Below, in pieces: positions 31,649 to 40,510 of a stretch of DNA of 56,189 bases. The translations under genes and the position numbers were made by a program. Location of the stretch: assembly GCA_009778325.1 (NCBI GenBank), contig WRJZ01000039.1, positions 1 to 56,189 of the forward strand, read 5' to 3'. The notes beneath the pieces were generated by a model that was not told the DNA's origin, did not search any database, and saw only the letters and a program-made list of their open reading frames with translations. The stretch is from Candidatus Endomicrobium neocapritermitis (lineage in GTDB: Bacteria > Elusimicrobiota > Endomicrobiia > Endomicrobiales > Endomicrobiaceae). Every line of letters starts with the position of its first letter. Position 1 is the stretch's first letter.

Positions 31649-33466
31649 ATGATAAACATATTATCTCAAGAAACCATCAATAAAATTGCGGCGGGCGAAG
31701 TAGTTGAGCGCCCGCTTAACGTTGTAAAAGAGCTTGTTGAAAATTCTTTGGATGCCTGCGCGTCTTCAATAACCGTGGAAATAATGCAGGCGGGCAAAAA
31801 ACTTATAAGAGTTTCCGACAATGGTTTCGGCATGGATAAAAAAGACCTTGAGCTTGCGGTTTTAAGGCATGCCACAAGTAAAATAGAAGATTTTAACGAT
31901 TTATCGCATATCAACTCGCTCGGATTCAGAGGCGAGGCGCTTTCCTCAATATCAGCCGTTTCCGAGTTTGAAATGAAAACAAGGAAAAGATGGGAAACTT
32001 CAGGCTGGAAACTTGCTTCGGAAGGCGGCAAAAACATAAAAATTTCTCCCTGTGCAGGAGCTGAAGGCACTATTACCGAAGTTAAAAACCTGTTTTTCAA
32101 TACTCCCGCAAGGCATAAGTTCTTAAAAAGCGATTCTACCGAAAAATCAAGAATAATCAGCTCTCTTGAAGAGACCGCCCTTGCAAACAGCGACGCGGCA
32201 TTTAAACTTATCTCTGAAAACAAAAAGGTTTTTTTCTGCACTCAAACCGAAAAAAAGGTTGAGAGAATATCAGACATATTGGGCAAAGAGTTTGCTTCTG
32301 TTCTTAAAAATATAAAAATCAGCCATCCTAAAGCCTCTTTTGACATATATTTTACAGGGCGCGATGATTCACAGTCAAACAGAAATTATCAGTATCTGTT
32401 TGTAAATTCAAGGCCGGTAAATATCCCTAAATTTCTTATGCATTCGATTTATCAGGCTTACAGGGAATCTATTCCTCATGATAAGCATCCGGGGATTTTA
32501 ATTTACATTACAATAGAACCGTCAGATATTGACGTCAATATTCATCCGACAAAAAGGGAAATAAAGTTTGCCAATGAAGGCGAAATTTACGATATAATTT
32601 TTAAGGCATTAAAAAATGCTTTAACAACTCATTCTCACCCGTCATTGACAAACGACAATTACAAATTACGAATTACGAATTACGAATCAACGGCAAAAGA
32701 AAAGCCCGTCATTCCCGAGATTTGTAATCGGGAATCCATGTCTGTTTCTCAAAAAACTTCCGCTCCTATATACGTAAAAGAACCAAAACCTCATCATCAT
32801 TCGCCTAAAAACTATAATATAAATCAATATGCCAGTGTTTTCGGCAAACAAGATCAGCAAGCCGATACAATCCAGTCTTTGCCGTCTATATCCGACAGCA
32901 ATATTAAAGTTTTAGGACAGGTTTTCGACACTTATATAATCGTTCAAAAAGACGGCGAACTTTATATTTTTGACCAGCATGCCGCGGCCGAGCGTATAAG
33001 ATATGAACTTTATCTTGACCAATCCGGAAAGCACGCGTTAAAGCTTCAGCAAATGCTTATGCCCGAAAATTTTGAACTCAGCTCCAGCCTTGCCGAGATT
33101 TTAAAGGCAAATATTTCATTATTTAACGATTTGGGAATAACGGTCGAAGAATTCGGCGGAAACACTTTCAGAATAACGGCTTACCCTGCGCTTTTGGGAA
33201 ATATCTCAATTGAACATATAATAAAATCCATAATAGAAGATTTGGAATTTGAAAAAAACGCAGAAATCGAGAAAAAAAGAGATAAAATTATCCGTTCAGC
33301 CTGCAGGGCAAGCATAAAAGCAGGAGATACCATATCCGATATTGAAGCAAAAAAACTTGTTAATGACCTTTTTAAATGCACTCACCCTTTTACATGCCCG
33401 CACGGCAGGCCGACAGCATATAAAATTTCTTTAAATGAGCTTGAAAAGTTTTTTAAAAGAAAGTAA
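31649..33466 (+). CDS. mutL: DNA mismatch repair protein MutL
   Basis: The 605-residue protein has an N-terminal GHKL ATPase (ELVENSLDA, DNGFGMDKKD, GFRGEALSS; residues 1 to about 330). The C-terminal dimerisation/nuclease domain (from about 420) has DQHAAAERIRYE, which fits the DQHA(x)2E(x)4E endonuclease motif, plus ACRASIKAG and CPHGRP. It should therefore be a nicking MutL, as in bacteria without MutH. The linker (about 331-365) is encoded by two repeat sequences inserted in frame (32636-32742). No Shine-Dalgarno stands before ATG 31649; the word-arm element ends there. Confidence 0.94.
   Translation: MINILSQETINKIAAGEVVERPLNVVKELVENSLDACASSITVEIMQAGKKLIRVSDNGFGMDKKDLELAVLRHATSKIEDFNDLSHINSLGFRGEALSSISAVSEFEMKTRKRWETSGWKLASEGGKNIKISPCAGAEGTITEVKNLFFNTPARHKFLKSDSTEKSRIISSLEETALANSDAAFKLISENKKVFFCTQTEKKVERISDILGKEFASVLKNIKISHPKASFDIYFTGRDDSQSNRNYQYLFVNSRPVNIPKFLMHSIYQAYRESIPHDKHPGILIYITIEPSDIDVNIHPTKREIKFANEGEIYDIIFKALKNALTTHSHPSLTNDNYKLRITNYESTAKEKPVIPEICNRESMSVSQKTSAPIYVKEPKPHHHSPKNYNINQYASVFGKQDQQADTIQSLPSISDSNIKVLGQVFDTYIIVQKDGELYIFDQHAAAERIRYELYLDQSGKHALKLQQMLMPENFELSSSLAEILKANISLFNDLGITVEEFGGNTFRITAYPALLGNISIEHIIKSIIEDLEFEKNAEIEKKRDKIIRSACRASIKAGDTISDIEAKKLVNDLFKCTHPFTCPHGRPTAYKISLNELEKFFKRK
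32636..32742. repeat. Two repeat elements inserted in frame inside mutL
   Basis: First comes a word array (AATTACAA, ATTACGAA and so on, about 32656-32690) plus the CAACGGCAAAAG core, encoding NYKLRITNYESTAKEK. Directly after it, CGTCATTCCCGA and TCGGGAATCCATG form a dyad of the GTCATTCCCG/CGGGAATCC repeat class, encoding PVIPEICNRESM. Both stay open in the mutL frame and lie in the flexible linker. Confidence 0.75.
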
Positions 33467-33520
33467 AAACGGCAATTACAAATTACTAATTACGAATTAC
33501 TAATCAACGGCAAGCAGCTA
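33467..33520. repeat. Word-array element between mutL and miaA
   Basis: AACGGCAATTACAAATTACT continues as period-8 ATTAC words and ends CAACGGCAAGCAGC. The same word is used inside mutL, inside miaA, at the end of miaA and at 38284-38340. Confidence 0.75.
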
Positions 33521-33530
33521 AAAATATATC

Positions 33531-34421
33531 ATGAAAAAAATAATTGTTATTTCAGGCCCTACGGCAAGCGGCAAAACAAAAAAAGCCGTTGAACTATGCA
33601 AAAAAGAAAACGGCGAGATAATTTCGTGCGATTCAAGGCAGGTTTATAAATATTTAGATATAGGAACGAATAAAAACGGCAATTACGAATTACTAATTAC
33701 AAATTACGAATCAAAGGCAAAGCATTCCAGAGTCATTGAAGGAATAAATCAATATCTTACCGATATTATTACTCCGGATAGAACATATAGCGCGGCGGAT
33801 TTTGTAAAAGATGCAGACGATATAATAGAAGAAATAATTAACAATGAAAAAGTTCCGGTTATTGCCGGAGGAACCGGACTTTACATAAAGGCTTTGCTTT
33901 ACGGGCTTGATGAAATGCCTCCTGCGGATGAAAGCTTACGGAAAGAGCTGAAAACAAAAACTGCCGAAGAGCAATATGAACAGCTTTTAAAGCTTGACCC
34001 GGAATCAGCGCAAAAAAACAAAAAAAATCCTCAAAGACTGCTCAGGGCATTGGAAGTTAATCTGCTTTCGGGAAAAACTATGGCAGAACATTTTAAACCT
34101 AAAAGCCCGAGATATGACTTTACGCATTACAGCTTATCCGTTGAAAATAAAATCTTATATGAAAGAATAAACAGCCGTTGTAAAGATATGATAAACAGAG
34201 GAATGATAGAAGAAACACAGAAAGTATTGGATATGGGTTATGCCAAAAATTGCCCGGGATTAAGCGGAATAGGTTACAGACATATAGTGCAGTATTTAAA
34301 CAATGAAATTTCAAAAGAAACTATGCTTGAAGAGTTCTGTAAAGATACAAGGCATTACGCCAAACGCCAAAATACATGGTTCAAATCACAGCCGGATATA
34401 ACGGCAATTACAAATTACTAA
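33531..34421 (+). CDS. miaA: tRNA dimethylallyltransferase
   Basis: The 296-residue enzyme adds dimethylallyl to A37 of tRNA, making the substrate of MiaB. The P-loop is GPTASGKTKK (about residues 8-17); DSRQVYKYLDIGT and GGTGLYIKALLYG follow. At about residues 50-66 it has an unusual stretch NGNYELLITNYESKAKH, encoded by the ATTAC word repeat, where the family has a short loop before the H-x-I-D-I-x-P-type motif (YLTDIITPD). The last residues AITNY are also encoded by the repeat. It is the last plus-strand gene before a convergent minus-strand operon. Confidence 0.93.
   Translation: MKKIIVISGPTASGKTKKAVELCKKENGEIISCDSRQVYKYLDIGTNKNGNYELLITNYESKAKHSRVIEGINQYLTDIITPDRTYSAADFVKDADDIIEEIINNEKVPVIAGGTGLYIKALLYGLDEMPPADESLRKELKTKTAEEQYEQLLKLDPESAQKNKKNPQRLLRALEVNLLSGKTMAEHFKPKSPRYDFTHYSLSVENKILYERINSRCKDMINRGMIEETQKVLDMGYAKNCPGLSGIGYRHIVQYLNNEISKETMLEEFCKDTRHYAKRQNTWFKSQPDITAITNY
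33676..33724. repeat. Word-array repeat inserted in frame inside miaA
   Basis: AACGGCAATTACGAATTACT and the following ATTAC words, ending GAATCAAAGGCAAAGCA, closely match the intergenic copies at 33467-33520 and 38284-38340. The frame remains open. Confidence 0.75.
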
Positions 34422-34436
34422 TTACGAATTACAAAT
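34401..34436. repeat. Word-array repeat spanning the miaA stop codon
   Basis: AACGGCAATTACAAATTACT then AATTACGAATTACAAAT covers the last codons of miaA and its TAA. With 38284-38340 (opposite orientation) it brackets much of the exporter operon. Confidence 0.7.
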
Positions 34437-34453
34437 AAAAATCCATTTTCTCT

Positions 34454-35566
34454 TTATAACTTTGAGTTAAATTTCTTAACTCCGAAAATCAGCAGCACGG
34501 TTCCTATTAAACCTAGGGCAAAGCAGTTTTTTATCAGCACAACCCAGTCTCCGCCTTTTAATACAATGTTTCTCAATGTTTCCAGCAGATAATAAAGCGG
34601 GTTAATATAAGCAATCCATCTTGCGTAAACGGGGATATTTTCCACTGGGAAAATCAATCCCGAAAGCAAAAGGGCGGGGAATAAAAAAATAAGGCTTCCC
34701 ATCATGGCCTGCTGCTGGGTTTTGGCAAGCGTAGATATAAAAATTGCTACAGAGCAGGAAGACACTATAAATATCGAACACACAAAAAGCAGCTTTAAAA
34801 TCCCGCCTTTTACGGTAATTCCAAAAAGTATATAGCTTGCAAAAATCATCACAAGCGCGACTATAAAGCCAAGCAAAGAGTATGTAAGAGTTTTGCCTAA
34901 AAGAATTTCCCAAACGGTAACCGGCGAAGAAATAAGCTTTTCAAAAGTTCCGCTTTCTTTCTCTTTTGACAAAGATATTCCCGTAAGCATTACCGTAAAA
35001 ATACATAAAATAAACCCCAGCAAAGCCGGTATCATAAAAAACGCGGACTCAAGAGACGGATTATAAAGTATTTGAACTTTTAAATCTATCGGCGTGGCTA
35101 AACCGACCGCGGTATTACTTAATTCCTGCGAAACAGTCTGGGAAACTATATTTTTAACATAATTTTCTATTTGTACGGCTCTTTGCGGATTTACCGCGTC
35201 TATTAAAAGCTGGATTTGGGCAGACCCTCTTTCAATCTCTTTAAGCAGCCCCTGAGACTGCATTACCAAAACGGCTTCAGCCTTCCTTTCCGATAAAATT
35301 TTAGAATAATCAATTCTTTCGGCAGTTTTAGCGGAAACAAACCATCCGGACTCCAAAAGCCTTGTCTCGATTTTTTGAGCCAAAACATCGCGCTGGGAAT
35401 ATATGCAGCTTATCGAAATATTTTTTACTTCGCTTGTCAGCGCAAAACCGAAAAGAGCCATCTGAATTATAGGGGCAAAAAAGATCATGCCGAACATTTT
35501 TTTGTCCCTCAAAGTCTGGGCGATTTCTTTTTTAAAAAAAGCTTTAATTATCGAAAACCTCGGCAT
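34454..35566 (-). CDS. ABC-2 type permease of the exporter
   Basis: The 370-residue ABC-2 transporter permease has an N-terminal helix (MIFFAPIIQMALFGFALTSE), a periplasmic domain of about 140 residues, then five membrane helices with LSKEKESGTFEKLISSPVTV between them. It matches the YbhS/YbhR/YhhJ type. It is the last gene of the minus-strand operon, 34 bases after the other permease. Two such permeases presumably heterodimerise. Confidence 0.9.
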   Translation of the reverse strand: MPRFSIIKAFFKKEIAQTLRDKKMFGMIFFAPIIQMALFGFALTSEVKNISISCIYSQRDVLAQKIETRLLESGWFVSAKTAERIDYSKILSERKAEAVLVMQSQGLLKEIERGSAQIQLLIDAVNPQRAVQIENYVKNIVSQTVSQELSNTAVGLATPIDLKVQILYNPSLESAFFMIPALLGFILCIFTVMLTGISLSKEKESGTFEKLISSPVTVWEILLGKTLTYSLLGFIVALVMIFASYILFGITVKGGILKLLFVCSIFIVSSCSVAIFISTLAKTQQQAMMGSLIFLFPALLLSGLIFPVENIPVYARWIAYINPLYYLLETLRNIVLKGGDWVVLIKNCFALGLIGTVLLIFGVKKFNSKL

Positions 35567-35600
35567 ATACGTTTTCCTTTCCGTTCTTTTTACTCTATTG

Positions 35601-36704
35601 TTAAGGCTCTATATCCGTTTTAAATTTTTTAGACGCCAAAATTACTATGAAAACGCAAAAACCGCTTAATGCAAAAAACGGAATCGTTAAATCCGCAAAT
35701 CCGGCGCTTCTTAAGAAAGTTCCACGGCAAATTTCCATAAACCATCTTTGAGGCAAAACAGCCGTAAGTATCCTGAAAAATAAAGGCATATTTTCTATGG
35801 GGAAAATAAAACCCGACAAAAGCATGGACGGCAAAAGTCCGACAGGCATGGAAATCAGCATAGCAAGCTGCTGCTGTTTTGCGATTACCGAAATAAAAAT
35901 CCCAAGCCCGAGGCACGCCGTTATAAACACGCAGCAAGATACAAAAAAGAAAACAAAACTTCCCGTAAAAGGAACTGCAAAAACAATTTGCGCCGCTGTA
36001 AAAACAACGACGGTCGCAATTAAGCTCATAACCATATAAGGCAAAATCTTGCCGAGTATTATCTCCGCAGGGCTTATTCCCGTAGATAAAAGCAACTCCA
36101 TAGAGCCTCTCTCCCATTCTTTCGCTATGGTAAGCGACGAAAGCAAAATAGAAATAAGCCCTATGATTACCACTATAAGCCCCGGAATTATAAAATATTT
36201 GCTGTTTAATTCTCCGTTATAAATGAAACGAGTTTTTATTTTATACATTTGCTTTCCGTCGTAAGCATTTGATATTATCGACGGAATATAACTTAAAACA
36301 AGACCTGCCTTTGAATTATCGGACCCGTCAAGCAGTATTTGAATTTGCGCTCGTCTGCCGTTTTGCGGATATGAAATAAACTTTCCGAAATCTTTATCTA
36401 TATTTATAAACACCGCCGTTTCATTTCTTTCAAAATATTTTATCGGGTCTTCTCCGGAAACATAACTCGGCTTAAATAAATCCCCGGCGAAAAGTTTCTG
36501 AACAAAAGCCCGCGACTGCGCCGAACGGCTGTTATCTTTAACAAAAACCGGGATTTTATCGTAATTTAACTCTATGATAAACCCGAAAAAAATAATAAGA
36601 AACAAAGGCAGCCCGAAACCCGCCGTGAGAGTGAATTTATCTCTCATTATATGCCTGTATTCTTTTAACGCTATTGCTTTGATTTTTTTTAAAGTTTCTT
36701 TCAT
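35601..36704 (-). CDS. ABC-2 type permease of the exporter
   Basis: The 367-residue permease is a paralogue of its downstream neighbour, with the same layout: helix FTLTAGFGLPLFLIIFFGFI, a periplasmic domain, then five helices with LTIAKEWERGSMELLLSTGI. I start it at the ATG read from 36704 (MKETLKKIKA) because AAAAAGGC lies upstream. A longer frame to 36737 only translates the flanking TCATTGCGAG repeat. Confidence 0.9.
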   Translation of the reverse strand: MKETLKKIKAIALKEYRHIMRDKFTLTAGFGLPLFLIIFFGFIIELNYDKIPVFVKDNSRSAQSRAFVQKLFAGDLFKPSYVSGEDPIKYFERNETAVFINIDKDFGKFISYPQNGRRAQIQILLDGSDNSKAGLVLSYIPSIISNAYDGKQMYKIKTRFIYNGELNSKYFIIPGLIVVIIGLISILLSSLTIAKEWERGSMELLLSTGISPAEIILGKILPYMVMSLIATVVVFTAAQIVFAVPFTGSFVFFFVSCCVFITACLGLGIFISVIAKQQQLAMLISMPVGLLPSMLLSGFIFPIENMPLFFRILTAVLPQRWFMEICRGTFLRSAGFADLTIPFFALSGFCVFIVILASKKFKTDIEP

Positions 36705-36730
36705 TTTTGCCTTTTTGCCGTAGCCGTATG

Positions 36731-36833
36731 CTGTCATTGCGAGTCCTGAAAGGACGAAGCAATCCAGAAAGCTAAAGGAAACGACAATTTTATTGCCTAG
36801 ATTGCTTCATCGCTTCACTCTTCGCAATGACAG
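36731..36833. repeat. TCATTGCGAG-class inverted repeat (inner-only, diverged copy)
   Basis: CTGTCATTGCGAG at 36731 is inverted near 36821-36833 (TTCGCAATGACAG). It contains GTCCTGAAAGGAC and CAATCCAG/CTAGATTG dyads. It is related to 8395-8480 and 51916-52002 but lacks the outer TGGGTTTCTC arms. It lies between the second ATPase gene and the permease gene. Confidence 0.75.
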
Positions 36834-36840
36834 CTGATAC

Positions 36841-37566
36841 TTATTTCTTATCCAAAAAATTTATAAAAGCCTGCTCCAAATCAGAAGCATTACTTGCAGC
36901 TTTCAAATTTTGAGGGTTGTCCAAAGCTATTATTCTTCCGCTTTGCATCAACGCTATGCGTCCGCAGTACTCGGCTTCGTCCATATAATGCGTTGTGACA
37001 AAAATCGTTTTGCCATCTGAAGACAGTTTTGAAATTAATTCCCAAAAAAGCTTTCTTGAAACGGGTGAAATACCGGCAGTAGGCTCATCCAAAAACACTA
37101 TTTCCGGGTTATGTAAAATAGACGCCGCAAGCGAAATTATCTGTTTAGATCCGCCGGACATATTTTTAACTATCTCGTCAGGATTTTCCTTAAAATTTAC
37201 GTATTCAAAAACTTCATGCATTCTTTTAAGGGTTTCTTTTTCGCTCATCATATACAGAGCGCCGGAAAAAACAATATTTTCTTTAATAGTCAAATCCGGA
37301 TATAAAGTAAACTTTTGCGACATATAACCTATACGGGGTTTTAATTCTTTTGTGTTTTTGGACACGTCTTTACCGTCAATAAACATCTTTCCGCCTGAAA
37401 TATTTACCAGTCCGCACAAAGCCCTTATGGTAGTTGTTTTGCCTGCGCCGTTTGCTCCCAAAAATCCGAAAATTTCACCTTTCTCAACCGAAAAGGTTAT
37501 ATTGTCCACGGCAATAAATTCGCCGAATTTTACGGTAAGATTTTGTATATCTAAAACTTTTGTCAT
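36841..37566 (-). CDS. ABC transporter ATP-binding protein (second of a pair)
   Basis: The 241-residue ATPase has Walker A GANGAGKTTT (about residues 36-45), signature NMSGGSKQI (about 136), Walker B EIVFLDEPTAG and the H-loop His in TTHYMDEAEYCGR. It overlaps the upstream ATPase gene by 4 bases. In E. coli YbhF and RbbA two such domains are fused in one chain; here they are separate. Confidence 0.92.
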   Translation of the reverse strand: MTKVLDIQNLTVKFGEFIAVDNITFSVEKGEIFGFLGANGAGKTTTIRALCGLVNISGGKMFIDGKDVSKNTKELKPRIGYMSQKFTLYPDLTIKENIVFSGALYMMSEKETLKRMHEVFEYVNFKENPDEIVKNMSGGSKQIISLAASILHNPEIVFLDEPTAGISPVSRKLFWELISKLSSDGKTIFVTTHYMDEAEYCGRIALMQSGRIIALDNPQNLKAASNASDLEQAFINFLDKK

Positions 37567-38282
37567 ACAAGGAAAACTTCCTCTATTTTTTTGACATTAA
37601 ACTGTTTCTTTACGTTGTCGGGTGAATCCGAAGCAATCACTTTGCCTTCATTTAATATATGCACTTTATTACATTTCTCGGCTTCGTCCATATAAGAAGT
37701 GGAACATATCACCGTCATCTCATTTGAAATCCCGTATATCAAATTCCAAAGGTCGCGCCTGCTTAAAGGGTCAACGCCTATTGTAGGCTCATCAAGCAAA
37801 AGCAAATCAGGATTGTTTAACAAAACGCATATCACGCCGAGTTTTTTATACATTCCTCCCGATAAATTGCCGGCTTTTCTGTCCGCAAACTGCGATAAAC
37901 CGACCATTTCCAAAAGTTTTGTCGATTTTTCTTTAAAATCTTTCTTTGTCATATTGTAAATATTCGAAAAAAACTCCAAATGCTCCATACAAGACAAATC
38001 CGCGTACAAACTCTGCTCCTGCGGCAAATATGCAATGCGTTTGCGTATCAAATTATCAGGTATTTGTTTGTCGCTTTCAAAATACCCTATATTGCCGCTG
38101 TCAGCCTTTAAAAGCCCTGCCATCACCCTTATTAAAGTAGTTTTGCCCGCCCCGTCAGGACCTATAATCCCGTGAATTTTACCTGCCTCAAAATTCAAGC
38201 TTATTTCGGAAAGCGCCTGAGTCGCAAGCATTTTTTTACTGATTTTAGTTAATGATAATGAAATTAGGTTGTTGTTAGCCAT
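37563..38282 (-). CDS. ABC transporter ATP-binding protein (first of a pair)
   Basis: The 239-residue ATPase has Walker A GPDGAGKTTLIRV (about residues 37-49), signature NLSGGMYKK, Walker B LLLLDEPTIGVDPLSR, and a Ser in place of His at the H-loop (CSTSYMDEAEKC). The missing H-loop His suggests that this nucleotide site is degenerate, as in asymmetric ABC pairs such as YbhF. The ATPase pair is translationally coupled. Confidence 0.92.
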   Translation of the reverse strand: MANNNLISLSLTKISKKMLATQALSEISLNFEAGKIHGIIGPDGAGKTTLIRVMAGLLKADSGNIGYFESDKQIPDNLIRKRIAYLPQEQSLYADLSCMEHLEFFSNIYNMTKKDFKEKSTKLLEMVGLSQFADRKAGNLSGGMYKKLGVICVLLNNPDLLLLDEPTIGVDPLSRRDLWNLIYGISNEMTVICSTSYMDEAEKCNKVHILNEGKVIASDSPDNVKKQFNVKKIEEVFLV

Positions 38283-38283
38283 T

Positions 38284-38340
38284 GTTTTTGTCTTTGCCGT
38301 TGATTCGTAATTGGTAATTAGTAATTCGTAATTGCCGTTA
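38284..38340. repeat. Word-array element between HlyD and ATPase genes
   Basis: Read on the minus strand it is AACGGCAATTACGAATTACT, further ATTAC words, then GAATCAACGGCAAAGACAAA. It therefore contains the full type I core motif AACGGCAAAGACAAAA next to the array. The arm begins at the HlyD stop codon. Confidence 0.75.
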
Positions 38341-39057
38341 AATCTCTACTTCCAAAGTCATTCCGGACTTCAACAGCCCGTCAGGATTATCAAATCTGAT
38401 TTTCACCTGAAAAACCAAATTATCTCTTTCTTTTTCCGTTAAAACGTTTTTCGGGGTAAATTCGGCCTTATCGTTTATAAAAATTATTGTGCCTTCAAAT
38501 TCTTTATCTTTAAGCTCCGGCAAAAACGCTTTAACTTTCATTCCGATTTTCAGATTTATCATTTTCCTGTAAGGAACATAAATATTAAGGTTTACCTGGC
38601 TGTCGTCTATTATATTCACAATTTTAGACCCTGTGATTACAAGTTCGCCGTTTTCGTGGTAATTGTAAATAACTTTGGCGTCTATGGGGGAAACAATCTT
38701 TGTCCATGACAATTTAAGGTTTGCTTCATCATATTGATACTTTAAATTGTCATAAGTTTCTTCGCTTATAATTTTGTTTGAAAGAAGTTTTTTGCCTCTT
38801 TCAAAGTTGCTTTTCGCAAAATTATAATCAAGCGTAAGATCGGGGCTGTATATTTCAGCTATTAAACTGCCGGCTTTTACCGAATCTCCTTCCTGCACGT
38901 GATACTGTTTTATCGTCCCGAAAACTCTTGAAGACACATTTGTTTCAATCGCTTCCACTATTCCGTTATAACGGAAGTTTTTAGACGCCGAAAGATAAAA
39001 ATATAAAAACAATAAAACTGCCGCTGATAAAACAATTGCGATTATTCTCTTTTTCAT
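38338..39057 (-). CDS. HlyD-family membrane-fusion protein
   Basis: The 239-residue periplasmic adaptor has an N-terminal membrane anchor (IIAIVLSAAVLLFLYFYLSA). A split biotinyl-lipoyl domain follows (EAIETNVSSRVFGTIKQYHV then EGDSVKAG), then a short coiled coil (about residues 78-110) and a beta-barrel (KAFLPELKDKEFEGTIIFIN). It links inner-membrane permeases to the TolC-like channel encoded just upstream, which it overlaps by 4 bases. It resembles YbhG/YhiI. Confidence 0.9.
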   Translation of the reverse strand: MKKRIIAIVLSAAVLLFLYFYLSASKNFRYNGIVEAIETNVSSRVFGTIKQYHVQEGDSVKAGSLIAEIYSPDLTLDYNFAKSNFERGKKLLSNKIISEETYDNLKYQYDEANLKLSWTKIVSPIDAKVIYNYHENGELVITGSKIVNIIDDSQVNLNIYVPYRKMINLKIGMKVKAFLPELKDKEFEGTIIFINDKAEFTPKNVLTEKERDNLVFQVKIRFDNPDGLLKSGMTLEVEI

Positions 39058-40358
39058 TTTCTTAATGCCTCCAAAATTGTAAGTTCGGTAAGAAGTCCCG
39101 CGTAAAAATCGGTTTCGTTGGACTGGGCTTCCAAAACTTTTAAATTCATAAATTGAACGTCTAAATATCTGGAATTGCCGGATATAAAAGATGTATAGGT
39201 CATTTCAGCCGCCGTTTTACTTTGGGCTATAATGGTTTTATTTAAATCTATCTGGATATGCAAAATTTTAACCTTTTCTTTTGACCTGTTAAAAAGTCTT
39301 TTTAAATCGTCGTAAAGTCCATGTCTTTGATTCTCCACTGACATTGCCGTGAATTTGCTTTGTTTTGAAAGTTTTGTATTTCTGCCAAACTGGTAAACAG
39401 GCATATAAAAATCAGCTCCGGCAGTATTTTGCCAAACGGGTTTAAGGTTCGGGCCGTCAGGATAATCATACATTGAAGACGCAAAAATGTTTACTCGCGG
39501 AAAATTCATATTTGCATACGACTTTGATATAAACTCATAATATTGTTCAAGCATATCCAAAGACAGAAGCTGCGGATTTCTATCGTCAAAAACCGAATCA
39601 ATATTTTCAGAGAATATTTTGAGCAAAGTTTCAGGGGAGTCAAGAGAGTTTAAATCAATATCATAATTTTTAATTATGTTATTGGACAGCGAGTTTAAAT
39701 TGTCAGCCGTTTCTATAAGCAAAATTCTTGCGGAATTTTTTTGCCTTGTTTTTATCAAAACCTCATTGTCCGACATAATTTCGTCAAGCTTGCTTTTTGA
39801 ACCAAGCCGGGCTCCCTTTTTTATATCGTTATTCTGGGAAATTGAAAGATCAAGTTGCTCGTCAATAAATTTTAAGTTTGCCGCTGCGGTTATAAGGTTA
39901 AAGTAGGCGATTCTTGTTTCCATAAGCGTTTTTTTCTTTTCATAATCATAAGCGGCTTTTTTCGAATCGGCTAATTTTCTAGCGGCTTCAGAATTATTTT
40001 TTTGAACGTTCCCGTCAAACAAATTCCAGCGCAAAGCAAGCCCGGCTGAATAATTCCAATTATCGCCGAGCTTTTTACTTAACTCTCCTATTACCGGAAG
40101 GCTTATATCAAGTTCCGGAACGGCTGTAAGATAATATGCCTGCCCTTCCAATGATAAAACCGGCAGCAAATTGGTTTTAGAAGCTTCTGCAGCTGCTTCT
40201 GCCGCGTTAAATTCATTTTTTGCAGCCATAACCGCCGGTGAAGTTTCAAGAGCCCGGCTTTCACACTCGGCAAGCGTTATTCTCTGCGCTCCCAAAACGT
40301 TTGCAAAAGGGTATAAACATATCAAACAAACAAAAAATGCCCGAAACATTTTAATCAT
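39054..40358 (-). CDS. TolC-family outer-membrane channel
   Basis: The 434-residue protein has a signal peptide (MIKMFRAFFVCLICLYPFAN) and two TolC/OEP repeats of long helices, for example ALETSPAVMAAKNEFNAAEA and MLEQYYEFISKSYANMNFPR. A typical LRWNLFDGNVQKNNSEAARK segment is also present. I start at the ATG read from 40358 because AAAGGA lies 8 bases upstream; a longer frame to 40394 has no ribosome-binding site. It is the first gene of the minus-strand exporter operon, diverging from murJ. Confidence 0.9.
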   Translation of the reverse strand: MIKMFRAFFVCLICLYPFANVLGAQRITLAECESRALETSPAVMAAKNEFNAAEAAAEASKTNLLPVLSLEGQAYYLTAVPELDISLPVIGELSKKLGDNWNYSAGLALRWNLFDGNVQKNNSEAARKLADSKKAAYDYEKKKTLMETRIAYFNLITAAANLKFIDEQLDLSISQNNDIKKGARLGSKSKLDEIMSDNEVLIKTRQKNSARILLIETADNLNSLSNNIIKNYDIDLNSLDSPETLLKIFSENIDSVFDDRNPQLLSLDMLEQYYEFISKSYANMNFPRVNIFASSMYDYPDGPNLKPVWQNTAGADFYMPVYQFGRNTKLSKQSKFTAMSVENQRHGLYDDLKRLFNRSKEKVKILHIQIDLNKTIIAQSKTAAEMTYTSFISGNSRYLDVQFMNLKVLEAQSNETDFYAGLLTELTILEALRK

Positions 40359-40510
40359 CTTTATATTCCTTTGTTGTAACTCCGTTGAAAACATGCCAAT
40401 GGAACGGAATTCACAGTTTTATTATTCTATCAGCTAAAATTATACGTTTGTATAACTTATTTATCAACTATCAACTTATAAGACAAAATTTGATAGAATT
40501 ATCAATATAT

